Positions 50,102-62,981 of a DNA stretch of 64,000 nt are shown in pieces. A program made the position numbers and the translations under genes. Source of the DNA: Blepharisma japonicum (lineage: Eukaryota; Ciliophora; Heterotrichea; Heterotrichida; Blepharismidae); contig CATKHK010000093.1 of NCBI GenBank assembly GCA_949751835.1, positions 100,396 through 164,395 on the forward strand, in the 5' to 3' direction. Numbering within the stretch: position 1 is the stretch's first letter; the number at the start of each line of letters is the position of its first letter. Below the pieces are notes generated by a model. It did no database searches. It saw only the letters and a program-made list of their open reading frames with translations, and had not been told where the DNA came from.

Positions 50102-50508
50102 TAACTAAGCAATAAAAGATATTAAATTTAAAAATAGGCCATCATTACCCAATGAATACTGATCTCAAAATGATTTTAAAATGAGTAAAGGCTACGAGAC
50201 TTAAAATAATGCAAGATATATGGCAGATGCAAGGAATAAAGCTCTTTAAGGGCTTGAGGGGAAGTCCCAAGAAATAAGCTAAATCGCTAAAAAACTGAGA
50301 AATAAAAAGCTAAAAGAAGATTTAAATAGTTTCTATTAAAAATATTGAAACCATAAAACAGTAAAATGCAAAAACAGGATCATTAAATTTTAATGCAATC
50401 CATTAGTAGCCACCTTTTACTTTAATACTTCTATTAATTTTCTTCAGTTTGAGTGTTAAAAGATTATTCATTTCCATTTTTATTATTTATTTGGTTTGTC
50501 AATTGATT
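50102..50508. other. Spacer with duplicated promoter-side sequence
   Basis: No gene. About 50160-50330 (gatctcaaaatgatttt..gcaagata..aggaataaagctcttt) recurs at about 53980-54150 upstream of the next copy. It is the conserved 5' flank of this receptor pair. Confidence 0.65.
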
Positions 50509-53500
50509 TTACTTAGATCGATTGCTGGAATCTATCATCGAGTATTTATTCTTCACAGTCCCAAAAACATCGTCTGGTGAGATTGTTGTTGAAAATTCAA
50601 ACCGGAAAAACAAGCTGATATCCTTTCCATGCACTGAGTATAAAAAGTTCGGATAAAATCTTTCCTGAAAAACATTCCCAAATATAACTAAACATACTCA
50701 GCCCAAGCCCAATAAAGGTATTCATATAAAGACGCTGCTGTTGCTGGTTAATGAATAAATAGACGAAAGAATTGAGCTCCACATTACTGCCAGAATTGAG
50801 ATTAGGGCTCATAAGTTGATTCTATTATAATTGTATGGTTTATAAAGAACAGAATAAGCTAAAAACAGTGTGAGGCATATAATGTATAAAAGACCATGCA
50901 AGGAATTGCTGTATTTCCCTAAAGTTGCTTTGAACGCAATCGCAAGTATTTGAAGGATACTTTTTGCGATCAAATAGTGATCATTGCAATAAATATTTTT
51001 ATCAGAGCTAAGAGATTCATAATAAGGTCTCCATAAAATTGCGCTCGGAATAAAAAAAAGCAATGCTATTGAAGCAAGAACTGCAAAAATTAAATGCAAA
51101 TCATGCCAGCAGAAATAATTGCAGTCTCCATATAAAAATGAGTCAAGGATATTAGAGCTTGTTCCTTTTGTGCATCGAAATAATGAATACAGAGAATTGA
51201 TGATGGGAATGAAGAATAAGTTGCTAATAAGCGGCAGCAGCTCTTTTGCGATCCCACAAATCACTGCCAAAAAAGAGAAAATGCGTTTTTCTTCAATTTT
51301 AAAAATCACGAGTAGATAAAAAGCTAGCGTTACCAAACAAGCTATTAAAGCTGTATAAATTCCTGGTCAAAATATTTTGCTATCATATGTTGTGGTATTT
51401 GCTAAATTTCCAGATATTCAATCAAAACCATTGGAAATCTTTGGGTAAATAAAATCAGGACTTAAAGCTAAAAGTTGCAAGGTCTCTATTAATAAGCAAA
51501 GAATAGCTACTCAATCTCGGAATTTTATTTCCCTTTTATCTTGAATAATAGGAAATGACGAGCTTCAATACCTCAAAATGCAAATCAATGATATTGCTAA
51601 ACCTACAACAGTTCAAAATGCAACAATACTATAATATATAATTTCCCCTTTCACAGAGTCCTGAACCTGCCTATGGGTAAAAGGGCAATTAAGCGAATCT
51701 ACTTTAATATCACTAGGAGCCTGTGTTCCTCCATCAGGCCAAGTTATAGTTTGGTCAAAAGTTAGCACAGGATTTCTCACAATTGAATATGAACCAACTG
51801 GAAAATCTTCCCATATCCCCGTTGTTGAATTAGATATTAGATTATTAATCCCCACTATCATTTCTTCAGGCTCATTTACTGAAGATGACATCACCAATTT
51901 TCCAGTACAACTGATAATTTTTTGCTTCCTGATTGATTTTAGAAGAGTATCACGGTCTGTGTAGTCCTCTCCAAACTGGATTAAAGTATTAATTGCATTT
52001 ACGACAAGCCATCCAGTGTTAAAAGCATGGCAGTGATAAGACACAGGGGATTGGCCCCATCAATTTTTGATGCCTTCATAAGCTTGTTTGCCAAAATCTC
52101 CAATCCACTCAGCTTGAAAAAAAGTTAGAGATCCATAATATAACTCTTCACATTTTGATATAACTTCTTGCTCTAGGCCGACTGCATAGTATGGAAACCA
52201 TGAAACAGTCTGATAAAACAAAAAAATCGCATCACCCCTTCTTAATCCTAAATCATATAAATGTGATGTTAAATAGAAATGGCTCGAAAGATCAACAAAT
52301 ACAAAAAGAGCAAATATTCTACCATTTGTTTGGATTGCATGGGTAAGATGGCCTTTATATTCTTCAAAATCATTAAGGGAATATGAAGCCTTGATTTCTC
52401 TCTTATCTTCGTCATTCAAAACTTGTATCCCATTTTTATTTGCTACATTCATAAAGCCTTTGTATAAGGTTTTTCCTAAGGTTGTATTTTCATACATGAC
52501 GACCACATTTTTCCAGCCAAAAATCCTCATCATGTGTGCCATTGTAGCGGAATGAAGTTCAAAACCTTTTACCACGCGGGTAAATTCAGGGAATTGACTT
52601 TGGTCGTTGAGAGCAGTAGAAGTGCAAAAATCCCCAAGTATTGGAATTTTTAATCCCATTTCTCTGAAATCACTAATCGTCCCTAAGCATACTTCATCGT
52701 GGATTGACGGTATGAAAATGACTCCAAATTTGTCTTTCTGATTTAAAAAACAGTTATATGAAAAATCGTGCTCATAATACTCTGCACTACAATCAGTTTC
52801 ATGCAGTTCTAACTCAAAATTTTTGATTAAGTTTGTTTTGTTTGCATAATTAAGTGCATATAGTGTCGGTATCCTTATAATTCAAGTGCCTCTGTGAACA
52901 ACCCCATCATAGTTTGAAATACCATCAGAAATTGATATTTTTATTTTTGAATTGCTTGAATCAGGAAATTCATATGTATTTCCAGGAAATATTGGAGTGT
53001 TAAATAAATTGACTTGACCATTATAGATAGTTCCAATAATTACTCTCTGCCCATTTTGAATATTCACAATTGAAAATCTATAGTTTGTTCTTTCAGACTC
53101 TAAGTATTTTTTAAGTTCAAAATTTGATTCTGATTGGGTATTTATTTTTCAAAGAAAATTCAAAACTGAAGCAATCTCATATTCATCTGAATTTTTTACA
53201 AATTCAAGACCTTCTTGCACTATAATTATAAGGCCTTCTTGGTCTGCAACTCATATGCCTTTGCTTCATAATACTATTCCTGTATTTTTAATGTAAATTT
53301 TATTCTTTACAAATGACCTTATTAGTTTCTTTGCTCCTTCTCCTTCATTTAGAATAACAGCATTTGTTAATCCTGTAGTTTTTACCTCTCTTCCAATAAA
53401 ATAATCAGTAGCATCCTCATTTCTATCATTTGAATAGCAAAATTCATGCTTTTTATTTGTATCTGAATGAAATAGATTGCTCAGTTTTATTGCATTTACT

Positions 53501-53916
53501 GAGTCACTATGAATTAAATTATATTGGTACCAATTCAAATAAAGTAAAAAGCTATTTAAAGCTTCATAATGAGCTTGCTCAGGAAACAGAGAAAAATAGT
53601 CTCAGTCTGAAAAATTTTCGAGCGGCTCTCGAACTATTATATGTACAAAACAATATAATTTTGAAGCCTCAGTTAGCTTTACTTGCATCAAAATGTTATA
53701 AGTGGCATCGATTACAATACTATATTGCCCTATGAAGTTGTCAATAGGATCCTCTTCGTTCATTTTGATTACTTTTAGTTCTGTGATATTTAAATCAGAA
53801 TATTGTAAAAAGTCAACCATTTGGCCTATCATTCTTTGGCTGCTATCTTGGCAAACTGCAATAATAACTGTTGGCGAGCAGGAGGCTATGTGTATAAGCA
53901 ATATAGCTAAAATCAT
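50509..53916 (-). CDS. Tandem Venus-flytrap receptor-like multipass membrane protein (third subfamily, duplicate)
   Basis: 1,135 residues, ATG 53916 (MILAILLIHIASCSPTVIIA) to TAA 50509-50511, single frame with UGA as Trp (e.g. 53602, 52882, 52060, 50809). Close duplicate of 46652-50101, with scattered substitutions throughout: the same two flytraps (FSIVNIQNGQRVIIG; FREMGLKIPILGDFC; LYDLGLRRGDAIF; SCTGKLVMSS), the same DCNYFCWHDLH loop, KPYNYNRINLW segment and FFRFEFSTTISPDDV tail. It is shorter at the C-terminus (ends DSSNRSK). No frame lesion was seen. Probably an active duplicate. Confidence 0.86.
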
Positions 53917-54915
53917 TAATTATATTAACCACTCAAAATAATATATGGAATTTAAAAAATAGACCCGTCATTAGTCCAGTATTTATGATCTCAAAATGAT
54001 TTCAAAAATCTAAAGAGCTTCGAGGCTTGAATTGATGCAAGATAAAATTCAGATATAAAGAATAAAGCTCTTTATGGGCTCAAGGAAGAAGCCCAAAATA
54101 CGCATAATAGTTAAAATGAAAACGAGAATTAAAAAGGCTAAGAAAATATTATTTTAAATTTGCATGTATTCAAGATGAGAATTTTAGTAAAAAAAATATA
54201 GAGAGCAAGTAGTGAGAAAGGAAATCATAATAAACTTCTAATATATTTTTATTATTCTATTATTAGATTAAAATCAAGTCTATTTATAAAAAAGTGTTAA
54301 ATAATCGAGTTTTTATAGTGTTTTTCTGTTTGATGTGATAAAGATAATAACTATATATGTGAATATTCATTTTACCTTAAGTCTATTACAGCTATCTTAA
54401 AAATAAGATTGAATAATCACAGAGCATTCATTATCTTTTAGGAATTTAGAACAGCTAGATGAAGTTGAGGATCTGGATAGTAATAACTCCAATAAGTTCT
54501 AATAAGCTAAAAGAAAATATATATAATTAAATATGTAATCGAAGCAGCCTGGCTAAGAATTATGAATTAAATAACATCATAATTAAGTATCAGTATTTTT
54601 TATTTGTCAATCATTTGAGAATAAGTGAAATACCTATCTTCTATCTTTAATTAAATTATACGTCAACCATTAAGAATTTTATGCGCTCTATAGAAATTTT
54701 CAGTGTTTTCCAATTCTTACTGCTCTCAGCCTTTACCACTATGAAGTTTCAAAATTTAATTAATTTCTGATCTTTTTTAAAAATATAAGAATTTACTAAT
54801 AAGCCTTTCATCAAAATATTTATAATAAATTTCAATTCATAATCATAATTTCAATGAATGCTCTATTAAAATTTATTCGATTAAAAATTGATCTAAGCTA
54901 ATAATAATAACTTCT
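53917..54915. other. AT-rich spacer
   Basis: The first about 240 nt are the duplicated 5' flank shared with 50102-50340. The remaining about 750 nt are AT-rich with no reading frame, repeat or motif I can name. Confidence 0.6.
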
Positions 54916-57900
54916 TTAGCTATCAAAATCTAACTGCATGTTTAATTTTGAGCATGAGCCAACATATTGATCATCAATATTTACACCCATTCTAATACTT
55001 ATATCTTTATTTTCTTCAATCTCCCTTTTCATTTTATTAATTTCTTTAGCAGAAACAATGCTTCCCATTTCAAACTTGAAAAAATATGATATATCTACTG
55101 CCTTCTCAGCTAATAATAAGCTTGGAAGCCATTTACATTGAATTATCATCCCAGCTATTGTTAAGAAAAGCCAGACAAAGTATTGCATTAAAAACCAAGC
55201 GACCCAAGTATCAAATTTTGTAAGTCAATAAAGCGATGATAAAATAAAATTCCATAAAATCGCAATATACGAAATAATGAGCCAAAAATTAATCCTGCTA
55301 TAATTATAAGGCTTATTTTTAAAGCATAAAAAGATTAGTATGATAAGAAGGATAATACAACAAAGACCGTGCAGAGCCTCATCATAAATTTTTATGGTTT
55401 TATTCATAGCAACTATAATAACTTGAAAGGCTGATTTTTCTAAAATAAAAATTGGATTTGTTTTTATATTAATATAGCTGTTGACACTTTCATAATAATT
55501 TTTACAATAAATTATCGAAGGGATTAAAATTACTAACAAAATTATTGAGAAGGCAGCTCATAGAGTATGTTTATTGTTTCAGCAATATACTGCGCAGTCT
55601 TGCTTTATAAAAGTATTAGAAATATTTGAGCCTATTCCTCTATCACATTGAAATATACTTAAAAGCACTGATATCATAGGTAAAAATAATAAATTTACAA
55701 TTAAAGGCAGTAAGAATAGAGCAATTTTTTGAGCTTCCTTTAATATTCAAATATCAAATTTATTTAGCCTGATAATCAAAACAAATACTGAAAAAAATCA
55801 ATAGCAGCAAATAATCATTGTAGAATATAAGTAAGCCCAATAAATATCTCCACTAATTGAGGAATCAAAACTTATTAATGAATAGTTGCATGCTTTAGAT
55901 AATCATACATCCAATCCACTTATATCAGGGCCTTGAGAAATAAATTGAAAAAAGTCTGCACCCATAACTGCCATAGCAAAATAATCTTCAAAGTGTGCAT
56001 TAGCAGGGACTATTATATTTTCTATTTTTATTTGTTTTCAGAATATTTTTCATCCAACAAAAGATTCAATAATCGTTAGAGAAATGAGTGCAGCAGATAT
56101 TCCGTATAGTATGCTGGCACCTTTTGCAGAGTAAGAAATTTTGCTTTTAGGAAATGGACAGCCATTTTCATATATTATTGAATCGACGGTGTTATAGTTG
56201 TGTTATCATATCATATAATGCTGCTATATAAAGTAATCAGTTGCAAGCTGCTACTATCATATCTTCCCACAAGTTCCTCATATAATGAATTTGCATAATT
56301 ATCCCAGTGTAAGTTAAAAATACCTATAATAGGCAAGCTTCTCTGATTACCATCTGGCTCAATTGACACAGTGCCAGAACACCCTAAAAACTTTTGTTTT
56401 CTAATGTTTGCATTTACTGCCTGCGGATCTTTTATGTTTTGACCTTGCTTTATCGTAAATTCAATTTCTTGCAATAACAGCATTGCAGCGTCAAAAGATA
56501 AACACCCGAAATCAATTGATTTTCCATATTCTTTTATAAAGGCAATTTCCATCATTTTTCAATAGCTTTCAATCCATTCAGCCTGGCAAACAATAACTGC
56601 TCCATATAATAAATCTATAAGTTTGCCTCGCTGCGAAGCATTAGATTCATTTGTAAGAGAATACGCTATTCTTCCATTAGAAAAAAAAATAATATCTCCC
56701 CTTCTTATTCCTGTATCATAGAAGCTTTCGACTACATGATACCAGGCGGGAGAATTCAAAAATATAACAACAAGCCTAACTTTTAAAGATATTATGCTTT
56801 CAAATCAATCCTTTCATTCTGAATATTTATCCAAAGTGTAGTATGCATCCATTTTCCTCATATCAGGACTATTTGCAATTTTCATATTAAATTGCTCTGC
56901 TAGTGACACAAAATATTGACAATAAACTTCATTTAATTCATCATAAATGACTATAAAGTTTCTCCAGTTAAAAACCTTTGCGAGATCTAAAATAACTTGT
57001 CCATTAAAATTTATATCTTTTGCGACTGTCATAAACTCAGGAAATGCAGTTTTATTTTGAGTAGTACTTGATGGAGCATATGGAGAAACGTTATATTTCT
57101 AAGATTAAAGTAACTAATATTTCCAGAATTGGGATCCTGCTTCTTATATGACTTCGCTTCTGTGGATTTGATTAAGAGAAGGGTGTAAGCATTTTGTTAA
57201 TCACTCAAATTGGCAAATTAACTCAAATACAAATATTTTGGCTGGAAGTTGATGGACCTGACATTCAAATTAGCCATCTCTGAAAAATAGATATTAAGTA
57301 GTGAGGTATATAGCCCACTCCCTTAAGTTTCAGGATTAAAGAAGATTTTCAGTATGGTAAGTTATCTTGGATGATCAGCTCATCTCATTTTGACTATAAA
57401 CCTTTGATATTTCTTCATTGATAAGTTCAATCACTATATTTATATCACAGGCAAAAGATAAATATTTAAATTTCATTAATACTTATTGTCTTCTATTTTA
57501 AGACTCTTAGGTCGTATAGGCCCCAGAATTAGGTATTGGAATTAAAGATCCACAGCCTCAAAATTGTTTTCTAAGCTGAGTTTGCTAGATAACCAACTTA
57601 ATTTATTTATAAGGAACGTTAGGTATTGAACAATTCAGAGATCTCAATGTATAAATATAAGAAATGCTAGTTCAGGGCATAGCGGATGTTAAAATCCTAC
57701 AGCAGGTGTCGTCAATGCACGCGAAAAGCAGGCAAGCGCAAAATTTTCATCATATTCAGCTCCAGTGCATACAAGCTGAGTTGTAGTTATTTCGAAGCCA
57801 TCTAAAGAGTGTATGCTTTTCCAATAATTTAAAGCATACAAAATTCCAACTGAGAATACGAATTGGTTATCATACCATATATTAATGTAAGTAACTGGAG

Positions 57901-58978
57901 AGTTTGGCATTATTGAAGAATCTCCTGGATAATTAAGAGGTTCTCGTATAGTCAAATTTCCTTTTAAAATATTCCCAGATATATTTTTTTGGCAATTTTT
58001 GATATTAAGTAAAGTAAAATTTGAAATTGGATGATTATCATTTGCAAATAAATTTTTAATAAGGAGATCGCCTTTTTTATTCGTTCTTGAAGCTACTGAA
58101 TTTTTGATTTCGCTCAAGTTTTCTACTTCTAGTCTATAATACCTGCTCAATGCCTGAAAAAGTGAGAAAGGCTCTGCTGATAAATCTAGACTAAGAATCA
58201 ATCTCAAAAACTTGGTAAATGCTAACCCTTCATAACTATAATAACTATCAGCACTTTCTAATCCTGATTCAGTATAAGAAATGACTCCGTTTCCATATAA
58301 TCCCCACGAACCCTCACTTCCGACAACAATTCCAGTTCCATTATTAAGCAAGTTTTTCCTTTCTAGAATTTTCAAGAGCAATTTTGTGTTTTCGCCTTTA
58401 TTTAAAATCACAATGTTTCTGATGCCAATTGGCTGAATTACTTTTCCTATAAATAAATCTACTGCATTTTCATTATTGCTATTAGGGAATAAGAATCAGC
58501 GAAAATTCTTGTCGGAAAAATAATAAGAAAAAACTTCTCTATTTTCATTGCTAATTTCATCAGAAATTACAATAAAAGTTTGCCAATTTAAAAAAGAAAT
58601 AATGCCATATAAAGCTTCAATTTGACTTTTTCAAGAATTATGTATAAAAAACTCTCTATCATCATGAACGTCAGTACTTGAATTTATACTGGCAATTATA
58701 ATCTTTTTCTCTTCAGCAATTTTTTTGATTGATTCTGATAATGATGTGCTGAAAGTAAGGTCAAAAATTATATCTGGACTATAGAAAAAATAGTTTTCAT
58801 CCCAAAGACTCCCAAAAGGGACCAGATTAAATTCAAACTCGTCCTGGAAATTATGCTTAACCAAAGTAGCTAAATTTGTTACAAAATCTAAATCTGTAAA
58901 AGAACTGTAGATTATGTCAACAGTGATCTGACTGGCTGCAAAAAGAAATCTAAAAAATAAAACACTTAAAATGCCCAT
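54916..58978 (-). pseudogene. Receptor-like gene interrupted by a 528-bp insertion and two 1-nt deletions
   Basis: ATG 58978 (MGILSVLFFRFLFAASQITV) to TAA 54916. The first flytrap and the start of the second are in one frame (to about 57695). There GGATTTTAAC replaces the paralogous GG-TAY-TTA-AC, one base short. A 528-bp non-homologous block (57094-57621, flanked by AACGTTA) then interrupts the RSLNCSIP-N-V / SPYAPSS hinge. A second one-base loss near 56180-56205 (after W-Y-D-N-T-T) shifts the membrane module. Domains on both sides are well conserved (SFDAAMLLLQEIEFTI, FLGCSGTVSIEPDGNQRS, KPYNYSRINFW, ISYFFKFEMGSIVSAKEIN). The first flytrap has about 30 extra residues near 58070-58170. Read as mRNA it would be truncated. 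Closest relative: 59514-62981. Confidence 0.75.
57094..57621. mobile_element. 528-bp insertion with 7-bp direct repeats (IES-like)
   Basis: AACGTTA occurs at 57087-57093 and 57615-57621. Deleting one repeat plus everything between restores colinearity with all paralogues (RSLNCSIP-N-V-SPYAPSS). The block has no similarity to the receptor family, no long open frame and no obvious terminal inverted repeats. Heterotrich internal eliminated sequences are TA-bounded, and the repeat ends in TA. A dead non-autonomous transposon with a 7-bp target duplication is the alternative. Confidence 0.6.
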
Positions 58979-59513
58979 AATTGATATTTATTATAAACTT
59001 AATTTGAATATATTAAAATTTTGCATTGAAAATTTGGCTTTGATTTATAAACAAAAATTATATTCTTATTCCAAAAAAAATCTGTTAGAATTTTGATAAT
59101 TAAAATGTTAAAAAGGTTTACAATAAAAAAATGACTCGAGAGTTTTTAAAATAAGGCAAAGTAATTATACCCATTTCACCTTATCGAATTAGATATCCTT
59201 ATGCTTGCTCATCAAGAAAATTGAATAATATCTATTTTTCACCATACTTCATATGCCCTAGCAAGGGTAAGTTACTTTTACCATTTATTTAGTATAAGAT
59301 AATATTTTTAGCTTATGCTAAAATTCTTTGCTTTTAATAGAAATATATAAGACAGGCCAAAATTGAAAAATTAAAAATAATACTAATTCTATTAAAAACA
59401 TTGTTTAAAAAGAAGAGAAGTTTATTTATGTGAACTGTATATTTACTTTTTAATAAAGAGCGAATAATTATTAAAATAAGTAAAAATATATTATTTGAAC
59501 TAAAAGATAAACT
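58979..59513. other. AT-rich spacer
   Basis: 535 nt between two receptor genes. No reading frame, repeat or recognisable element seen. Confidence 0.6.
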
Positions 59514-62500
59514 TTATTCTGAAACTAGATTATCCTTTTCAATCGAAAAGCGAGTTTGATTGTTAATATTTGGCAATTTTTCTTCAATAATGTCGTTATT
59601 TTGGACAATTTCTCTTTTGAGTTGATTAATTTCTGCAGCTGAAACCTTGGTTCCTATTGAAAATCTAAAAAATATTGCAATATCAGGTGGCTTAACTGTT
59701 AAAAGTAAGCTTGGAATCAATTTTCATTGGATTAAAATACCAGATAACCCTAAGGTAGCCCAAATTGAGATTTGAAGGCTAAGCCATAATTCTTCGGACT
59801 CATATTTTGTGAGCCAATAAATTGAAGACAGAATAAAATTCCATAAAACTCCAAAATATGAATTAATAACCCAAAAATTCATGCGGCTATAATTATATGG
59901 GTTTTCCCTTAAGCATAATAAAATAAATATAAGTAAAAGTATGCTGCAGCAAAGACCATGCAATGACTGGCTGTAGATTTTTATGGTCTGGCTCAGAGCA
60001 ATAATAGCTACCTGCAAAACTGATTTTTGTAAAATAAAAATTGGTTTTGTTCGTATATTGATCTGATTATTAATACTTTCGTAATGGTATCTGAAATAGA
60101 TAGAAACAGGTATATAGATAATCAATGAAATTAATGAAAAAAAGGCTCATAAAATATATTTGTGATTTCAACAATAAGTAGTGCAATCATGTCTTATAAA
60201 AGAGTCAGATATGTCATCACTTACTCCTTCATCGCATTGGAAAATACTTAAAAGGACTGAAACCATAGGTGCAAATGCGATATTTCCAATTATAGGTAAT
60301 AAAAGAAATGCGAAAATTCTAATATATTTCAATAGCCAACCATTAAGCTTATTTAACTTAAAATGTAGTATGCAAGCCGAAAAAACTCAATAGCAAGAGA
60401 TTATCATAGCGGTATACAAATAAATCCAATAATCATTTTTACCAACAGAATAATCAAAATTTGCCATTGAATAGGAGCATATTCTAGATAGCCAAAAAAA
60501 TATTCAGCCAATATCTGGGCCTTGGCTAATGAACTGAAAAAAATCTATAGCCACAGTTGCCATTAGTATATAATCCTCAAACTGGGCAGGTGCGGAAATT
60601 ATCAATTTTTCAATTTTTATGATTTTTCATCATTTGGCCCAGATTCAAAAACAAAATATAGCAGTAATGGCTACAAAAGCTACTGCAATTCCATAAAATA
60701 CCCCGGAGCCTTTTATTGAATGAGAAACTTGTTTTTTTGGAAAAGGACACCCATTTTCATATATTATAAGGTCAGTAGGAACTACAGTAATGGTATCGAA
60801 TCAGAGAATTTCATTAAATAAAGAAATCAGAGTCGTACTACCAGGATCATATAGTCCAACAAGCTCTTCATATAATTTTTGAGTAGTAGTATCAAGTCGT
60901 ATGTTGTAAATCCCTATTGTAGGTGTAAGCCTTTGGTTGCTTCCTTGCTCAATTGATACTGTTCCAGAACACCCTGTAAACCTTTGTTTTCTCAGATTGC
61001 TATTCATTGAATAATAATTTTTTGTATTCTCCCCTTGCTGTATAGTAAACTTTATTCCATTCAAAAGCAGCATCGCAGAATCAAATGCTAAGCAACGAAA
61101 ATCTGTTAAATTAGAGTAATGTTTATTGAACTCTTTTTTAAGCATTTCTCCATATTCTCCAATCCATTCAGCCTGTGTAGCAATGACTGATCCATCAAAC
61201 ATTTCAATTAATTTGGCATTCTGTACAGGATCATTTATATATTGCAAAGAATAGGCAATACGAGAATTAGAGAGCGTAATGATATCGCCTCTTCTCATTC
61301 CTGTGTCATAAAGACTTTCAGCGACATAGAAGCCATAAGGAGGAATCAATAAAGGTACGATAAGTCTAGCCTTCAAGTTTACTAAACCTTCAAACAACCA
61401 TTTTCATTCCTGATACTTATCCATTGTGTAGTAAGTATCAATCAATCTAAATTTTGGACTATTTACAATTTCCACATTAAATTGTTTAGCCATTGCCACA
61501 AAATATTCATAGTTATCAGAACTACTCTCTTCATATAAAACTACAATATGTTTTCAGTTAAAAATTACACAGAGATTAAATATAACTTGTATATTGTACT
61601 TATCGCTTCTTGCTACTCTCATGAATTCTGGGAAATTTGTTTGATTTTCCAAGCCGGCAAAAGGAGCATCTTGAGAAATCTGGGGGATTGAGACATTTAA
61701 GCTTCTCAGTGTATAGATGTAAGCAAGGGATATGTATGGTAATGGTGATGCTAAGTAGCCAACACCTGGTGATGCGAGCAATTGATAAAAGCAAAAATAT
61801 CCATAAGTAATATTGTATTCAGATGCTCCACAATCAGTATTAGTTACTGTGATTTCAAAACCATCTAGCGCATGTATACTTTTCCAATAATTCAAAGCAA
61901 ACATTTCTGCAATTGCTAATTCTAGCACTACGTTATCAGGAGATGACATCCAATTTGTGTTTCCACTTGCAATTCATATATTAACTGCAGTAGTTGGAGA
62001 GTTTGGAATGTTTGGGGAGTTCCCTGGATAAATCAGAATATTTCATAAAGCCAAATCTCCTTTAAAAATATTTCCTACTACAGTATTTGCACTATTTACT
62101 GTATTAAGAAGCGTAAAATTGGAGATCGGGTGGTGATTGGCTGCTTTTGCATTCAAAAATTCAAGCAATTCGAAAGGATCAGGCTTCGAAGAAAAGTTTA
62201 TCACCAAATTCAAAAATTTTATAAATGCTAGACCTTCATAAGTGTAATAGCTATCAGCATTTTCTATTCCTGACTCTGTATAAACAATAACCCCATTTCC
62301 ATGTAAACCTCACGCACTTTCACTTCCTAAAATAACTCCAGTTCCAAGAGTAAGTAAGCCCTGCTCTTCTAAACTTTGCAATAGAATCTCAGCGCTTTCT
62401 CCTCTATTTAATAGCACAAGATTTTTTATTCCACTGGCTTGAATTGCTTTACCTATAAATAAATCAGATGAAGCTTTATCATTTGTATTAGCAAAAAAGG

Positions 62501-62981
62501 ATCATTGGTAATTTTTGTCAGAAAAATGGGTAGCAAATCCATCATTTTCATCATGTGATTCATCAGAAATCACTATGAATGTTTCTCAATTAAAATAAGA
62601 AATAATACTTGATAAAGCTTGAAGTTGATTCTCCCATGAATTATGGGTGAAAAATTCTCAATTGGAATAAATACCATATGGCCTATTGATAGAAGCGATT
62701 ATAAAATGTTCTTCTTCAGCAAGCTCTTTGATGGATTCTGATAATGAAGTACTAAAGGTAAGGTCAAAAATTATATCTAAAGTATTTATAGCCTCTAGAA
62801 GATCATCAATAGTCTCTATATAGTTGAGATAAAATTCAAACCGGCTTTGAAAATTATTTTTTAGCAAAGCAGCAACACTCAAAGCGAGTTCTTTATCTGT
62901 GTAAGGACTATAAACAATGTCAACAACGATCTGGCTTCTCGAAAGAATAGCCACACACAATAAAGTAATCAAAAAACTCAT
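59514..62981 (-). CDS. Tandem Venus-flytrap receptor-like multipass membrane protein
   Basis: 1,155 residues, ATG 62981 (MSFLITLLCVAILSRSQIVV, signal peptide) to TAA 59514-59516, one frame with UGA as Trp (e.g. 62658, 61554, 59724). First flytrap: IIFDLTFSTSLSESIK, ASGIKNLVLLNRGES, FTLLNTVNSANTVVG, YPGNSPNIPNSP. Second flytrap: GFEITVTNTDCGAS, LRSLNVSIPQISQDAP, FPEFMRVARSDK, LYDTGMRRGD, AFDSAMLLLNGIKFTI, FTGCSGTVSIEQGSNQR. About nine membrane segments follow, with LLPIIGNIAFAPM, a short F-Q-C loop, DCTTYCWNHKYIL and NPYNYSRMNFW. Tail: IAIFFRFSIGTKVSAAEIN. It is the best intact reference for its subfamily and for judging the lesions in 54916-58978. Confidence 0.88.
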
